Assembly: GCA_047967505.1 (NCBI GenBank)
Contig: CM106539.1
Strand: one strand, 5' to 3'
Source: Dipteris shenzhenensis
Taxonomy: Eukaryota; Polypodiophyta; Polypodiopsida; Gleicheniales
DNA: 64,000 bases
The translations under genes were made by a program, and so were the position numbers. The notes beneath the pieces were generated by a model. The model was not told the origin of the DNA and ran no database searches. It was given only the letters and a program-made list of their open reading frames with translations. Below, in pieces: positions 21,425 through 33,069 of this stretch. How positions within the stretch are numbered: the stretch's first letter is position 1; each line of letters begins with the position of its first letter.

Positions 21425-22389
21425 TCATATATCCTCATCGTACTCTCGCATCGTATATTCACCTAAGACTTGATTATCTTCTTTAATAAAGTCGGGCGAT
21501 TCTTGATGATCGTCATCTTTGTTCTCAATATCATGATCTCCATCTTCCTCCCATATGATGTCATTATGCACATCTTCCTCTTGGCTCATATTGTGATCTT
21601 CATCTTCTTCACTAGATCCATCTGGATTAATTGGATCCGGCATTGGTAGTGGCATCTCCATATCCACATCTCTATCTTCAAAAATTTGCTTACTTCATGG
21701 TGCAACTTGGATCACGTACCACCATCTTGGATCAGAATGATTCGGACGAAAAGCCACCTATATTGAAGATGGGTGCCAAATGCCATCAATTATATGAAAT
21801 TATGCTTAAGTACATCTACCAATTGATCTTTAAAAATGAAAGATTCAATTAATTAAATCATTATTATGCACCTTCTCACAATGCTCAGGAAGAAAAAAAG
21901 TATCACTTTCATTGGTCCAAAGTTTGGTGGAGTCTATTGCAAAGAAACCACTACTGTCTTTCCTCAATGTCGCATGGGGACCATCGTAAATAGTTCTAAT
22001 TCATTTTACATCAAGAATGAAAATACTAAATCGTTTGAAATCAATTTCATAGATTTCGTGTATGGTCCCACAATAATCCAAGTGCGAGGAGAGAAGATTG
22101 GTATCCGAAGCACTTGCTCGACTATCTTGTGTGAAGTTAGCCATGACTCCACAGTCATACGTGACTCTCTTTGAATCGATGTGTTCCACACAAAAATGTC
22201 ATTGGTATGTCTAGGAGCTCTAGAAATATCAAAGACCCGCACTCCTTTCCATAAGATCTATAACTCCTCTATCAAAGGTGCCATGTACACAGCCTCAGAC
22301 TCGAACATCACGTGTAAATTGCTCCTAAAATAGAATCCATCATGTCCACCATATCCTCATCATCATCTGGCACATCCAGGAGACTATAT
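21425..22389 (-). pseudogene. Internally deleted CACTA TNP2/DUF4216 gene
   Basis: Reading leftward: a TNP2 N-terminal scrap (VPDDDEDMVDMMDSIL, near 22.35 kb), then a TNP2 C-terminal motif (PLIEEL..LWKGVRVFDISRA, about 22.2-22.28 kb), then directly a DUF4216-like block (SRASASDTNLLSSHLDYC, about 22.07-22.13 kb) and an acidic tail (SSEEDEDHNMSQEEDVH) ending near 21,425. The catalytic middle of TNP2 is missing, so this is a deletion derivative. The 22,390-24,477 retroelement is inserted in it. Confidence 0.7.
22385..22389. repeat. Target-site duplication of the gag-only LTR element
   Basis: TATAT before the left LTR and TATAC at 24,478-24,482 after the right LTR. One mismatch. Confidence 0.6.
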
Positions 22390-22744
22390 TGTTGGGATAA
22401 CTATGGTCAAGGGCTTGCTCTATGGTGCATGTGTGCATCTAGGGAAGTCACATGTGTGTGTGTGTGTGTGTGTGTTGTAGAGGCACATCTAGTGCTATGA
22501 TGTGTTTAGTGCGTGACCTAAGTGATGATGTAAGCCAAAGGCCCCCACATGGGAGGTTCCTTTGATTTAGGCCAGTCCCATTGATCTAAGGGTTGATTGC
22601 CACTGATATAGGGGAGGTGCCTACACCATCCTCTCTTTCTATAAAATGGAGGTCATTCCTTCATTCTAAAACATGGATTTTGCCTCACTTGTGCTCTCAC
22701 TCTTTGTGCCATGATGCATCTCTTCTATCCCACACTCCTCTACA
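22390..22744 (+). repeat. 5' LTR of gag-only retroelement (355 bp)
   Basis: Begins TGTTGGGATAAC and ends CTCTACA. It contains a (TG)n run at about 22,450-22,475 and a TATA box (CTATAAAATGG, about 22,640). Nearly identical to 24,155-24,477 apart from the first 25 bases and the (TG)n expansion. Confidence 0.88.
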
Positions 22745-22746
22745 TT

Positions 22747-22760
22747 TGGTATCAGAGCTG
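22747..22760 (+). other. Primer-binding site (initiator tRNA-Met)
   Basis: TGGTATCAGAGCTG starts three bases inside the 5' LTR and matches the 3' end of initiator tRNA-Met. Confidence 0.9.
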
Positions 22761-23006
22761 GTAGGCTTTGTAGAACTCATTTTGGTAGTGCCACCTCATC
22801 ATCTTCTCCAACACCTCTTTTTGAGCTTTCTTCCTACTTCCTTCTCAGAAATGGCTTAGCTCTGTTCTCGCTATTTCTTGCGCCTTTTGCCAAGCCCTTC
22901 CAGTTGGAGTTTCTACACAATGGGGTGCCCCTCTGGCCCAGATCCTCCACAAGATTAGTCATTTTGTAAGAGAGTAGAAACTGCCTGACAAAGGTAAGAC
23001 CCTCTC

Positions 23007-23858
23007 ATGGCTACTGATAAAATTGACAAGTTCAATGGCCAAGGATTCCATAATTGGTAGATGAAGATAAAGTTTATGCTTATGAAGGAAAATCTATGGG
23101 ACTTAGTCAAGGAAGGAACTCAAACCTCTCAGGAAGGTGAATCAACTACAACAAAAGGTAAAGGAAAAGCCATCGACTCTACTTCTACACCCTGCAGATG
23201 CAAAGAGAATTGAGAAAGTCTATGCCATCATTGCATTAGGTTTGGGTGATGACTATGTATACCACAATTTAGATTTGGAAACCCCCTTTGAAGCATGGCA
23301 CAAGTTAGACATATTGTTTGGTGCTAGCTCTCATACTTCCAAATTAAATCTGAAAATTAAGTTCTTTGAACTAAAAATGGAGGGAGATAATGTTTCTGCC
23401 CATGTCAACACTATGAGAAGTATTATGACACAACTAGCTTCAATTAATTCCCCTGTCACTGAGGATGATGCTATGGCAATGCTTTTAAAGAGCATGCCTC
23501 AGGATTGGACTATGTGGTTTACTACTTTGAAGAATCTTCCTCAACCCTCATTAGAAGGCATCATTAGTGCCTTACAAGAAGAGGAAAGAAAGAACACTTC
23601 AAGAATGGGCAAAATGCACTTGCAGTGAGATTTTCAAAGAGCAAGTACAAGGCTTGTAAACACTATGGGAAAAACAATCACCTTGAGAAGGATTGTTATA
23701 GAATCAACTCTTACTTATATTATGGAAAGAATAATCACTCTGAAAAGTTTTGCAATGAGAAAAAGAGGACTATGACAAATATGGTTGAAGACAGAACTCC
23801 ATCAGTAGCAAAAGAAGCATCCAACTTTGTAGTAGAAGACAAGGACTTTGCCTTTTAA
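23007..23858 (+). pseudogene. Copia-type gag with two degenerate zinc knuckles
   Basis: Starts MATDKIDKFNGQGFHNW, with a stop soon after and a frame change near 23.2 kb, then a clean UBN2-like gag core (FEAWHKLDILFGASSHTSK, MRSIMTQLASINSPVTEDD, SMPQDWTMWFTTLKNLPQP). The gag ends with two knuckle-like motifs, CKHYGKNNHLEKDC and YLYYGKNNHSEKFC, in which Cys positions have become Tyr. The frame also switches at about 23.62 kb before the knuckles. It is the only gene of this element. Confidence 0.8.
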
Positions 23859-24154
23859 GCAACTTGTCTTTGAATTTTTGTTTATCATCACTTGGTCAAA
23901 TTTTGAGGTTCTTTGCCTGGAGTAGTACTCCAAAAAGAATGTCATATGTTTTGCCTTTTGTAAATCAACTCTGGTCACCATATGATGTAGGCCATGTGAT
24001 ATGTGTTTGGTCTATCCCAGTTTTGTAAACCTTGACCCTTGGGCACCTTTGCTAGCATGAGATCCTAGACATAGATTTATCCTTGACCAACATGAGATGG
24101 CCATGTGTGACCACCATGAGATGGCATGAGAAACTATGAGACTAGATGTATACT

Positions 24155-24477
24155 TGACATTGCAAGAGGCAAGGGCTTGCTCTATGGTTCATGTGTGCAT
24201 CTACGGGAGTCACATGCACATCTAGTGCTATGATGTGTCTAGTGTGTGACCTAAGTGATGATGTAAGCCAAAGGCCCCCACATGAGAGGTTCGTTTAATT
24301 TAGGCCAGTCCCACTGATGTAGGGGTTGATTGCCACTGATATAGGGGAGGTGCCTACACCATCCTCTCTTTCTATAAAATGGAGGTCATTCCTTCATTCT
24401 AAAACATGGATTTTGCCTCACTTGTGCTCTCACTCTTTGTGCCATGATGCATCTCTTTTATCCCACACTCCTCTACA
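24155..24477 (+). repeat. 3' LTR of gag-only retroelement
   Basis: Matches the 5' LTR from CAAGGGCTTGCTCTATGG onward, lacks the (TG)n expansion, and ends CTCTACA. TATAC follows. Confidence 0.85.
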
Positions 24478-24482
24478 TATAC

Positions 24483-25330
24483 TCCTTCTCAAAGTGTGAA
24501 GGTATACGCACACCCTCGCCACCCTAAGGTTTCGTGTAAATATAAGATCTTGTCTTTTGGGCTCCACCACCGTGATCTTTGCATGCATGAGACGTTGGTC
24601 TACTGCAGTCATGTTGATTGTATCGATTCTCCTCTGCAACGCCATTTGCATTAGCCCTAGTGTGATCTTTGCCATCGACATGGAGTCGAGAGTTTTCCTC
24701 ATCACGAGTGTGATCGTCATGAATAGGTTTTGCTTTTAGATGCTTCACCGGGGTGGAAAGGAGTGCTTATCGTAAGGCAAAGAAGAAGCGAATTCTTCTT
24801 CTTAACCTTTGGAAGAACCATGGGCTTTGGACGATCATGGATTACAAGATCGTACCACTTAACCTGCGTTTCTCCTCTGTCCGGTGGGAGGCAACCTTCT
24901 ACAGGGTCTGTTTGCCCTTGTGCTCCTCGTCGTTGCGGGAGTCTGCCTTTGATGGCTTCGCCTTTGAGGCTTTTCACCTGGTCTTTTATTTTAGGTATCG
25001 AGGATTTGTCCCCTTTTCATCTCCATGACTTGGCTGGAGGTTGCCTGCTTTTGCATCGCCTCCTGTTTGTGGCGGGAGGGTGCCAATTTTTGGGTCTTTT
25101 TGCCCATTTGGGACTGTTCGTCCTTCTTCTCCTACTATTGGTGGGAGGACGCCGTTTGGTGGCAGGTCTTTGTTATCTGCTCTTCCATTTTGCCTTGTCT
25201 TTGAAGGCTCACACAAGACTATGTTAACTGCAAAATCATCTTCCCTTTGAAGAAGGATCAATAGGCCATCTCTGTCCGGATAGCGTGGCTGGTTTGGGCA
25301 CCAGCCGGCCTCTAATACCATATAGAAAGC
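24483..25330 (-). pseudogene. Retroelement gag/leader remnant on the minus strand
   Basis: The complement at about 25,310-25,322 reads ATGGTATTAGAGG, a near-match to an initiator tRNA-Met primer site, followed leftward by a frame (CPNQPRYPDRDGLLILLQRE) that could be the start of gag, with proline/glycine-rich repeats (LPPNGVLPPIVGEEG). No pol was seen. The sequence nearest 24.48 kb may still be CACTA. Weak assignment. Confidence 0.3.
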
Positions 25331-25550
25331 AGATCGTGCGCATGGATCATAGAATTGTTATTGATACGATTGAATGGAATACATGATATAGGTGAGGAGA
25401 CGGTTGCCAAGAGTTGCGACCTCTCAGATCATCTCGCGAGTGCTCGTGTGTGAACAAAACCTTAATGGTCTTATGTTTCAATATCATAAGCTCTCTCTGT
25501 GTGAGAGAGGTCTGAGCTAGCCATTTTTCATTGGTTTGTGCATCCCGGTG
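25331..25550 (-). repeat. Possible partial LTR end
   Basis: Sequence immediately upstream, on the minus strand, of the primer-site-like motif. It ends TTTCTATA just before TGGTATTAGAGG, as expected for an LTR. No second copy is present in the window to confirm it. Confidence 0.3.
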
Positions 25551-26900
25551 GTTTGTACCGCTCTCGGACCAACATGCAGAGAAAGATTCCCTCTTTCGAT
25601 TTTCTGGACAAAAAATGGCGCTCCAGAGTCCATGTATCAACTTGTGGTCGGCCGTGGAATGAAGCTGCATATCAAGTTTCACTGAAGCACTCTGTAGCAA
25701 ATGGATGCTACAACTTGGAAGCAATCAACCATGGGCTGCAATTTCGAGGCGCTTGTGCCTAAATGCCCCCAAAGGGATCAATGCTCCGTGGCAAGATGTA
25801 ACCCTGTCAGAATTTGCAATCAGGATCCCTCAATCCGAACTGCTCACCATGATGGTGCAAACGTGGAAAGCTAAATTGAGAGGCTGTCAGCGGGGAGGAC
25901 GCAGAGCTCTGCACGGTGATGCTTCCCTGGGCAGATCAGTATGGCTGACTGACTGGCCCCTGGTCACAGGTCCAGCCTTTCTCAAAAGCTCCCCGCAGCT
26001 AGCCGCTCGAATGTTTAGGAAAGGTATCCAAACATTCTCCCAAATGGGATCCAGGGGGGAAGACTTGGCTGGGTACCGAGACCATTGTTCAGAGGTATGG
26101 TCTCACAACAAGAGAGGGTGAACTAATCACTTTGCTTATCAGCCACTAGCCAAGTCTACAAAGAAGAAACAGGCTTAGACGATTTGTATGGAACCACGGG
26201 AAACCGTTCTCTAAAGTGTGCCTCAACGACCTTAAGGACAACTCCTCTCTTGAGGCCCCATTGACTGCAATCCGACAGTGGAGATTTCATGCCCCCAGAG
26301 ATAAATTGCCAGTTGGGAAGCTTGACTGAAGAGGGTCTGGAAGGCCACCCCCTCTTACAAGTTGAACCTCCTGTTGTGGAGGCTACTGGTAGGAAAAATG
26401 CCGCTAAGATCCAGAATCTCCAAATGGAACCCAAAATTTAGTCCTACTTGCCTATTCTGTAAAGAGGCCAAGGAGACACACATGCACCTCTTCTGGGACT
26501 GCTTTTTTGTCAGAGACACATGGAAACTGATTGTAAATAGTTTGGCAAAAGCTCAAGTATCCCTCAGACTCAAGTGGAAGATGGCACTGCTTGGAGACAG
26601 ACACAAGATGGCTGACCCTATCTACGAGATCTGGCAGATAATCCGAGGCCACATCATTACCCATATATGGAGACAAAGAAACAATCTGGCTTTCAACAGG
26701 CCTCACCTAGGGAGACTAATGACTACAGCTATTATAGATGACACAAAACAGGCAATGAAGTATTTTGGTGACAAGAACGAAGCTTGCAAGCAACCAGGAA
26801 AGATCTGGAATTAAACTTTCCTGCACAATTGTATCTCCTTTCTCTACTTGTACTTTTTTTCTCCCCTTTTACTTTAATACAAAGTCTCTTTCACCGCAAA
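25550..26900 (+). pseudogene. LINE (L1-type) ORF2 C-terminal part with zf-RVT
   Basis: The clear part is 26,362-26,814. It encodes LLLWRLLVGKMPLRSRISKW followed by CLFCKEAKETHMHLFWDC, the zinc-binding reverse-transcriptase-associated domain (zf-RVT) found at the end of plant LINE ORF2. A C-terminal extension follows, ending GKIWN and a stop. Upstream, 25.55-26.35 kb carries broken frames of the region between the reverse transcriptase and zf-RVT. The reverse transcriptase itself is absent, as is usual for 5'-truncated LINE copies. Confidence 0.75.
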
Positions 26901-26904
26901 AATA

Positions 26905-27279
26905 AAGTTTCATTGGAGAACCTCACTCCTCGGCGACAAAGGAAAGTTCAATGAACTGACCCACCAATCAGTCCAGCCACTCAGGGCTGTAATCCTCTTG
27001 ATCGTATGGAAATTTAGAAATGGAAGAGCATTCCAAAGGCTGCCTCAGGGGAGAATGCCGATCCCAATATAGATGGAGGAAATTCAAAGGACCTTGACCT
27101 CTTTTGGCCACAAGAACGAAGCCTATAAAGCCTTGGCAAGGCTTTGGTAGAAGGAACTTTTGTCTTCAGAGATGATTTTGGAACTGTCAGAAAACGGATC
27201 CGTCAGGAATGTAATTTCTTTTTTCCCTTTTTTCATTTATCTAATAAAGTTAATACTCACCGCCCCCAAAAAAAAAAAA
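26905..27279 (+). pseudogene. Second, related LINE 3' end with poly(A)
   Basis: Encodes LLGDKGKFNELTHQSVQPLRA and FGHKNEAYKALARLW, which parallel LLGDRHKMADPIYEIWQ and FGDKNEACKQPGKIW of the copy just upstream. It ends in a poly(A) run at 27,268-27,279, which abuts the dispersed repeat starting at 27,280. It is therefore a separate short LINE tail. Confidence 0.65.
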
Positions 27280-28115
27280 CTTTTGGATTTTCGACAATTG
27301 AAGTCGCATTTAAGGCCTTTTGTGAATTGCAACCAGTGTCTCATTTTTGCCACCGTGAGCACAGGCCCTAATAATCGACGTCCTGTGAGCTGTACTTCTC
27401 TCGTTATTATTCTTGCGCACTCTGCACTGAGTCGGCACGTAATTACACTTCCAAATTTGCAAGCTCATGTAGTAGGGAACGTGACAAGCTATATTAAACA
27501 ACTGTGAAAGAATGTACAAGCTGTATGATGATAATGGTTACTTTGTCGCATTACAATTTACGCCAACAGGCCAATAAAATTAGTCCTGCACACTCTCTAT
27601 TTCGAAGTCCGGAGTCGGCATTGGATTATCGTTACAGTTGCAAGCTGCAGCAGTGAACTTCTTCATAGCTATATACACAGCACTTTTACAGTTAAAATTA
27701 CAATGATGATGATAGAGTTCTTTTGTAGCATTACCCCCCCAACGGGTCAATTAGGTCCAAACTCCATACAAAGTAAAATCATCCACAGTAGTAAAACTGA
27801 ACTGCCATGCTCTAGCCACCTCAATTTCCCAGCCTCCTTGCCCTCCGCAGTCCTACTCCAGCCTAACGTTTTCACATTCATCATCCTATTTAAGATCTTC
27901 GATGTACAACTCTCCACACTTCAATTTGCACATACAGTCACTTTTCCTATATGGCCTTTCCCTGACCGTTATCACGTGTCTCGCTTAGAGCCCATATTAA
28001 TGGGTGGGTTTATGCTGGATTCAGTGCTATCAGAGAACTTTTAATAGGTTAGAAACACCTACAACTTTTGAGCATGTTTGTCCTTGAAAATTCAAAGTTT
28101 GCAACGTCGGACTAT
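27280..28115 (+). repeat. 0.84-kb dispersed repeat, uninterrupted copy
   Basis: Nature unknown, no coding capacity. A second copy is split by the large transposon (38,450-38,740 plus 51,507-52,039, inverted), and a third begins at 63,787 and runs off the window. This uninterrupted copy shows the insertion point of the transposon at 27,821/27,822 (CCATGCT|CTAGCCACC). Both full copies share the same edges (CTTTTGG and CGGACTAT), so it is a discrete repeat. Confidence 0.8.
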
Positions 28116-28985
28116 GTTGGAACTGTGGGGAGACATGAAGTGGATAAAGAACAAGAGAGTGTAGTCCACACACAAAGCTCCACTGAATAGTACAACAATA
28201 GAAGTACAAGACTTGGGATATATATGAAACCCAAGTATAAAGTGAAAACCCTAGACTAGAATAACTTAGACCAAGTCTAGCCTCCCCCCTCAATGGTATG
28301 GCTGAAGTACTGTGGAAACTCCTTAGAAGTAGCTAGGATACCTAAAGTACCGTGGTTGCACAAATTCATCCAACAGGATATAGCAACCTATGGGAGTATT
28401 ACAAGAAAAACAATGTCATTTTACAACCCCCCTTGACATTGTTGTAATGTCTTTGATTCCCAAGCATGTTTGATGACGTACAAACACTTCTGCTGATAGG
28501 CTCTTAGTGAAGATATATTACAAGCTTCCTACTACTACAGCAGAATCACGGGAGTAGCACCACATAATTTCCTCCAAGCCAACCTTGCTGAAGCGTGAGA
28601 GCTCATAGAGAAATCGAAATCCAAAATCAAATCCCGTAAAAGTTCCTTCTCCTTCTCTCACTAACTCCAACAAGCCCCATCTTCCTGGATGGATCTAGAT
28701 GCCACATGTCATCATCATAGGGCCTTCTTAATGCATCTTTTCACCCCTCTCTTGGGATACTTTAATTCCAATTGCCCCTAGGCACATTTCTTGCATTAGG
28801 CCCTTAGCCTTAGATCCACCTAGTCTGGTGCTATCAGCCCTCACCTACGACCTTGACATTAATTCCCTCTCGATCATTTACATGAAGCGCAAACAAATAT
28901 ATTACAAACGTAGATCCTATAGGGAAATGTCGACTGATTCTTTTGAGGTCATGCCACCTCAGCTAGAGCGTAACATTCCTTCCCT
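28116..28985. other. Unassigned stretch, possible 3' LTR of the gypsy element
   Basis: It lies directly downstream of the chromodomain stop codon of the minus-strand gypsy element, where its 3' LTR should be. There is no second LTR to compare with, because the element's other end is missing, so I cannot confirm this. No coding region seen. Confidence 0.3.
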
Positions 28986-28987
28986 CT

Positions 28988-31900
28988 TCAGACATCAGCG
29001 TCCTCGATGATAAAGTCTGGGAACACTCTCCGCAACTGGTATACGGATTCCCAGGTAGCTTCTGATAGAGGCTGACCATGCCATGCAACCAACACTGTGG
29101 GTATCTTCCGATTTCGCACTTGCATTGTTCCTCGATCCAGGATTCTTGTTGGTTTGCGTTTTGCATTATCCTCTATCTCCTAAAACAAAACCACACCTTC
29201 GATTAGTGAGTCACCAGTATGCAAAAATTTCTTTAAACGAGAAACATGAAACACTAGGTGCACCTTGCAACCCTGTGGCAATTCTGATTTATAGGCTACC
29301 TTGCCTATTCTCTTTAGAATTTTAACCACGGCCCACAGTATCGAGGTGATAACTTAGCACACTCTCCTGAAGTTAACGACTTCGAGTGCGAAGGAACTCT
29401 GAGAAAAATTTTTTCTCCTTCCTTAAATTCTCTTATAGACCCGTTTTCATCCGCATACGCCTTGGCTCTATCCATAGCCTGGCAGATATTAGCTCTCGCA
29501 AGTGCTAGCATTTCCTGCATCTGAACCACAAAGTTCGCGGCACTAGGCGCTTTCTGAGGTACTCCAACTATAGTTGGATTCGCTGGTCTATAACCATAAT
29601 TCAATTCAAACGAACTAAACTCTGTAGAGGAATGTTTTCTATCATTGTAGGCAAACTCTAATAATGGCAACCACTTGTCCCACGTATGTTGCCTCAATGA
29701 CACATATGCTCTCAGCATATCCTCTAGAATCTGGTTGACTCTCTCCGTCTGACCATCCGTCTCTGGATGATCCCCACTACTCATTCCCAACTCAGTCCTT
29801 AGTGTCCCAAATACCACTGTCCAAAAATGACCGCCGGTAAATCTGACATCTCTGTCTGACACTATGGATCTAGGCAATCCATGCAGATGAAACACATGTC
29901 TAATAAACAAATCCGCCACTTGCGGGGCACTAACAGACTCTCTAGTCAGAATGAAGTGAGCCATCTTGGTTAGACGATCAACCACCACAAGGATAGAATC
30001 ATACCCTCCTTGTGTCGTAGGCAGACCCACAATAAAGTCCATGGAAATGCTCTCCCACTTGCTTAGTGGTATCTCCAAGGGCTGTAAAAGTCCGGGTGGC
30101 TTCACCCGCTCTACCTTACTTACCTGACACGAGAAACACCGTGTCACATATTCATGAATATGCTTTTTCATCTTTTGCTAAAAGAAATCTCGCTTCACGA
30201 GATCATATGTCTTCTCGACTCCTAGGTGTCCCGCACATGGGCTATCATGGCCTTGTCGAATGACTCTCTGCCTGAGATCATTCTGACTAGGTACTACAAC
30301 CTTGCCATTTCTTTTCAGCATACCATCCCTTATGGTATATCTTGCATATGTTTGGCCTTTTTTGGATGCTAGGACATCCTTTTCTTTCCTGGGTCTAAAC
30401 ACATGAGCTTTAGGCCATAAGCTCTGGACAAACTCGTCCACCTTTTGAGTTTCTCTAATTTGGATCATTAGAGCACTCTCTAATACCGTAAAACTCATAG
30501 TGTGCATAATGCGAGACAACGCATCAGCAACTTTATTATCGTTCCCTCTTCAGTACCGAATCATCAAATTAAACTCCTGCATGAGCTCTGCCCACCTAGC
30601 TTGGCGGCCCCTCAAGTCAGGCTGTTTACAAAAATGTTTTAGAGTATCATGATCCACATCCACATAAAACTCCGAACCATACAAATAATGCCTCCATGTT
30701 TTCAAAGCATGGATAACAGCATACAACTCTAATTCATGAGTTGGCCAATTCCTTTGAGAGGGAGAAAGCTTCTTGCTTTCAAAGGTTACTGGCCTTCCCT
30801 GTTGAAGAAGAACTGCTCCTACTGCAATGCCACTTGCATCGGTTTCTAGGAAAAACGGTTTCTCGGGATCAACTATTTTTAACACCAGCCCTGAAACCAC
30901 AGCTTGTTTCACGGCGTTAAAACTTTCTTGTTGATTCTGTCCCCATATAAAAGGTACTTTATCTGAGGTCAGATCAATCAATTTCGGAATATCCTTTGAT
31001 ATGCCTTCTATAAAATTGGACAAATCCCAAGAATGATCGCAAAGCGGTCGGACTTTGAGGGATTGGCTAAGTTAGTATCGCAGCCACTTTCTTTGGATCC
31101 ATTTCTACCCCCTCTGGAGTAATTATGAATCCTAAATATTCAAGCCTAACCATAGACAGTATAGTTTTCTTTTTATTTACAAAAAGACTCGCTTTCCTCA
31201 AAGTACTGAACACTATTCTTAAGTGTTCACGATGCTCAGTAATACTTTTACTGAACACTAGAATATCATCAATAAAATGTACTACAAACTTTCCGATATA
31301 CGGATGTAGTAAATCGTTCATAAGCATGACGAATGTAGCTAGAGCATTGGTAAGTCCAAAGGGCATCACCAAAAACTCATAATGACCAAACCTGCTTCTA
31401 AAAGCGGTTTTATGCACATCCTCGGTTCTAATATGGATCTAATGGTAGACACACTTAAGATCTATCTTGCTGAAAATCACGGCTCCATGCAATGCATCTA
31501 GCAAATCATAGATCCGAGCCATCGGATACCTGTGCTTAACAGTGATGTTATTTAATGCTCTGTAATCTATACAGAGGCGAAAAGTATCATCTTTCTTCCT
31601 CTTTAATATCACTAGGGAAGCAAAAGGTGATAAACTTGGTTGAATCTGCCCCAACTTGAGGTATTCTTCCAGTTGCCTTCACACCTTTGCTTCTTCGGTA
31701 AAACTCATTCGATAGGGAGGTCTATTTACAGGCTCTGCCCTCGGGATTAGTTCGATCTTATGCTAAACATTCCGCTCTGGAGGTAGCTCATCCCTAAAAC
31801 ATTCAGAGAACTCCTCTGCTATAAGATTAGCTAGCTTGGCCATCTCACCACTTTGCGCAACATTAGTGCTAGCCGAAGAATCATCAACCGGCTCTACCGA

Positions 31901-32620
31901 TGCCATCACAGAAACCAACGGTCCCTGAGGTACATCTTTCTCACCTCGTAAGACATACAATACATCATTCATCTTGAATTGATATACGTGCTTTTTCCAA
32001 TCAATGGCTGGATTCTTCCTAGAATGCCACGCCATACCCAGGGCTATATTTGCATGAGCAAGCTTAGTCATTGCAAAATCAAGCTTCTCAGCATAGTCCT
32101 AAATACGAAGCTCCAACTGGGAAACCCTTTGGTCCCATACTTCGGTCGAACTTCCATCTGCCATCCTGACTGTATATGCATAGTCAGATGGGCTAGTCTT
32201 TAACTTTAGCCTCTTCACGAGCTTGGAGTTAATTACATTGTGAGTTGACGCCGAGTCAAACAACACAATGACATCGCCACTTGCCCTTTCATCTTAATTA
32301 ACTCCGTATCATTAGAGGCTGTATACCCCGTTGCTACGGGCTTAGATAGGATGTTATCAGGTGCACTCGTTACTAGCTTAGCAACAGACACACATAATAA
32401 ACAAGGTACTGACCTCTGAGAAGATCCTGCTAGCTCAATCTGCATCTGTTTCACTCTGGGACTTCCCTCTATTTCCACGTCGCATTCTGAGATTATCATC
32501 TCAGCCATCCGACGATCCTTATTTCATGGACAATCTTTCCACTGATGAGGCTGAAGGCAACCAAAACACAAGCCTTCTCTCCTCGCTTTTTCTCTTTGCT
32601 CTGGGTTTAAGGGAGACTTT
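28988..32620 (-). pseudogene. Ty3/gypsy chromovirus pol (protease, RT, RNase H, integrase, chromodomain)
   Basis: In order along the minus strand: a zinc knuckle CFGCLQPHQWKDCP (about 32.55 kb); a protease active site FDSASTHNVI (about 32.24 kb); reverse transcriptase (RLCIDYRALNNITVKHRYP near 31.55 kb, then FIDDILVFSKS near 31.25 kb); RNase H (FLETDASGIAVGAVLLQQG, about 30.85 kb); integrase with the zinc-binding start (GHLGVEK, CFSCQVSK) and core (SISMDFIVGLPTTQGG, then SDRDVRF), about 30.3-29.4 kb. It ends in a chromodomain (PTRILDRGTMQVRNRK, then EATWESVYQLRRVFPDF) stopping at TGA 28,988-28,990. The chromodomain puts it among the chromoviruses. Stops near 30.17, 30.53, 31.05, 31.43 and 31.74 kb break the frame. 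Confidence 0.9.
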
Positions 32621-33009
32621 GACCGCCCGGGCTGCCATTGGTGTTACTTTCCTCTTCACTCCAATGGTGGTACTTGATTTAGGAGTTTCAGCTGGTTTCG
32701 CCTACTTGGCTTGACCACTCGGCTGAGAACCACTCCCTTTACTAATCCACTTCTTCTTAAACCCAGATTTCTTTTGGTACCCATACTGGGTTTCGACCTG
32801 CGCAAACCCACTTGGCCTGCTGCCCTTGGCATCTTCATAGTTCAGGGCTATGGCTACTGCATCATCCAACGTGTTCGCATACTTAGCCCGAACTTCCATT
32901 TTAATCCAATTATTCAATCCAAATATGAAATCTTTCACTTGGATTGATTGAGGTAGGGGTTCATCAACCTTCATTATGCTCTCTCGAAACTTATCAGTGT
33001 ATTCTGCCA

Positions 33010-33068
33010 CTGACGAATTTCTCTGACAAAGGTTTCTATACTGATCCCAAGCTCGGGATGCTTCATCA
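33010..33068 (-). repeat. Left copy of ~59-bp gag duplication
   Basis: From CTGACGAATTTCTCTGACAA to GATGCTTCATCA; repeated with two mismatches at 34,139-34,198 on the other side of the foreign block. Confidence 0.9.
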
Positions 33069-33069
33069 T

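Larger units (their letters stand above)
22390..24477 (+). mobile_element. Small gag-only Ty1/copia-type LTR element
   Basis: Two LTRs (22,390-22,744 and 24,155-24,477), a primer-binding site and a single gag gene within about 1.4 kb of internal sequence. No protease, integrase or reverse transcriptase is present, so it must depend on another element for transposition. Its size and content match non-autonomous gag-only plant retroelements. It is inserted in a deleted CACTA gene. Confidence 0.85.

Noticed and set aside
22445-22475. (TG)n run as a possible regulatory Z-DNA element
   Set aside because: Simple microsatellite expansion inside one LTR, absent from the other.
24753-25321. Hydrophobic plus-strand frame of 165 codons resembling a membrane protein
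   Set aside because: The Leu-rich frame is the complement of a Pro/Gly/Asp-rich gag-like frame. No start context or neighbours support it.
28116-28985. A host protein-coding gene between the dispersed repeat and the gypsy element
   Set aside because: No frame with recognisable domains or consistent splice sites; more likely LTR or decayed repeat.
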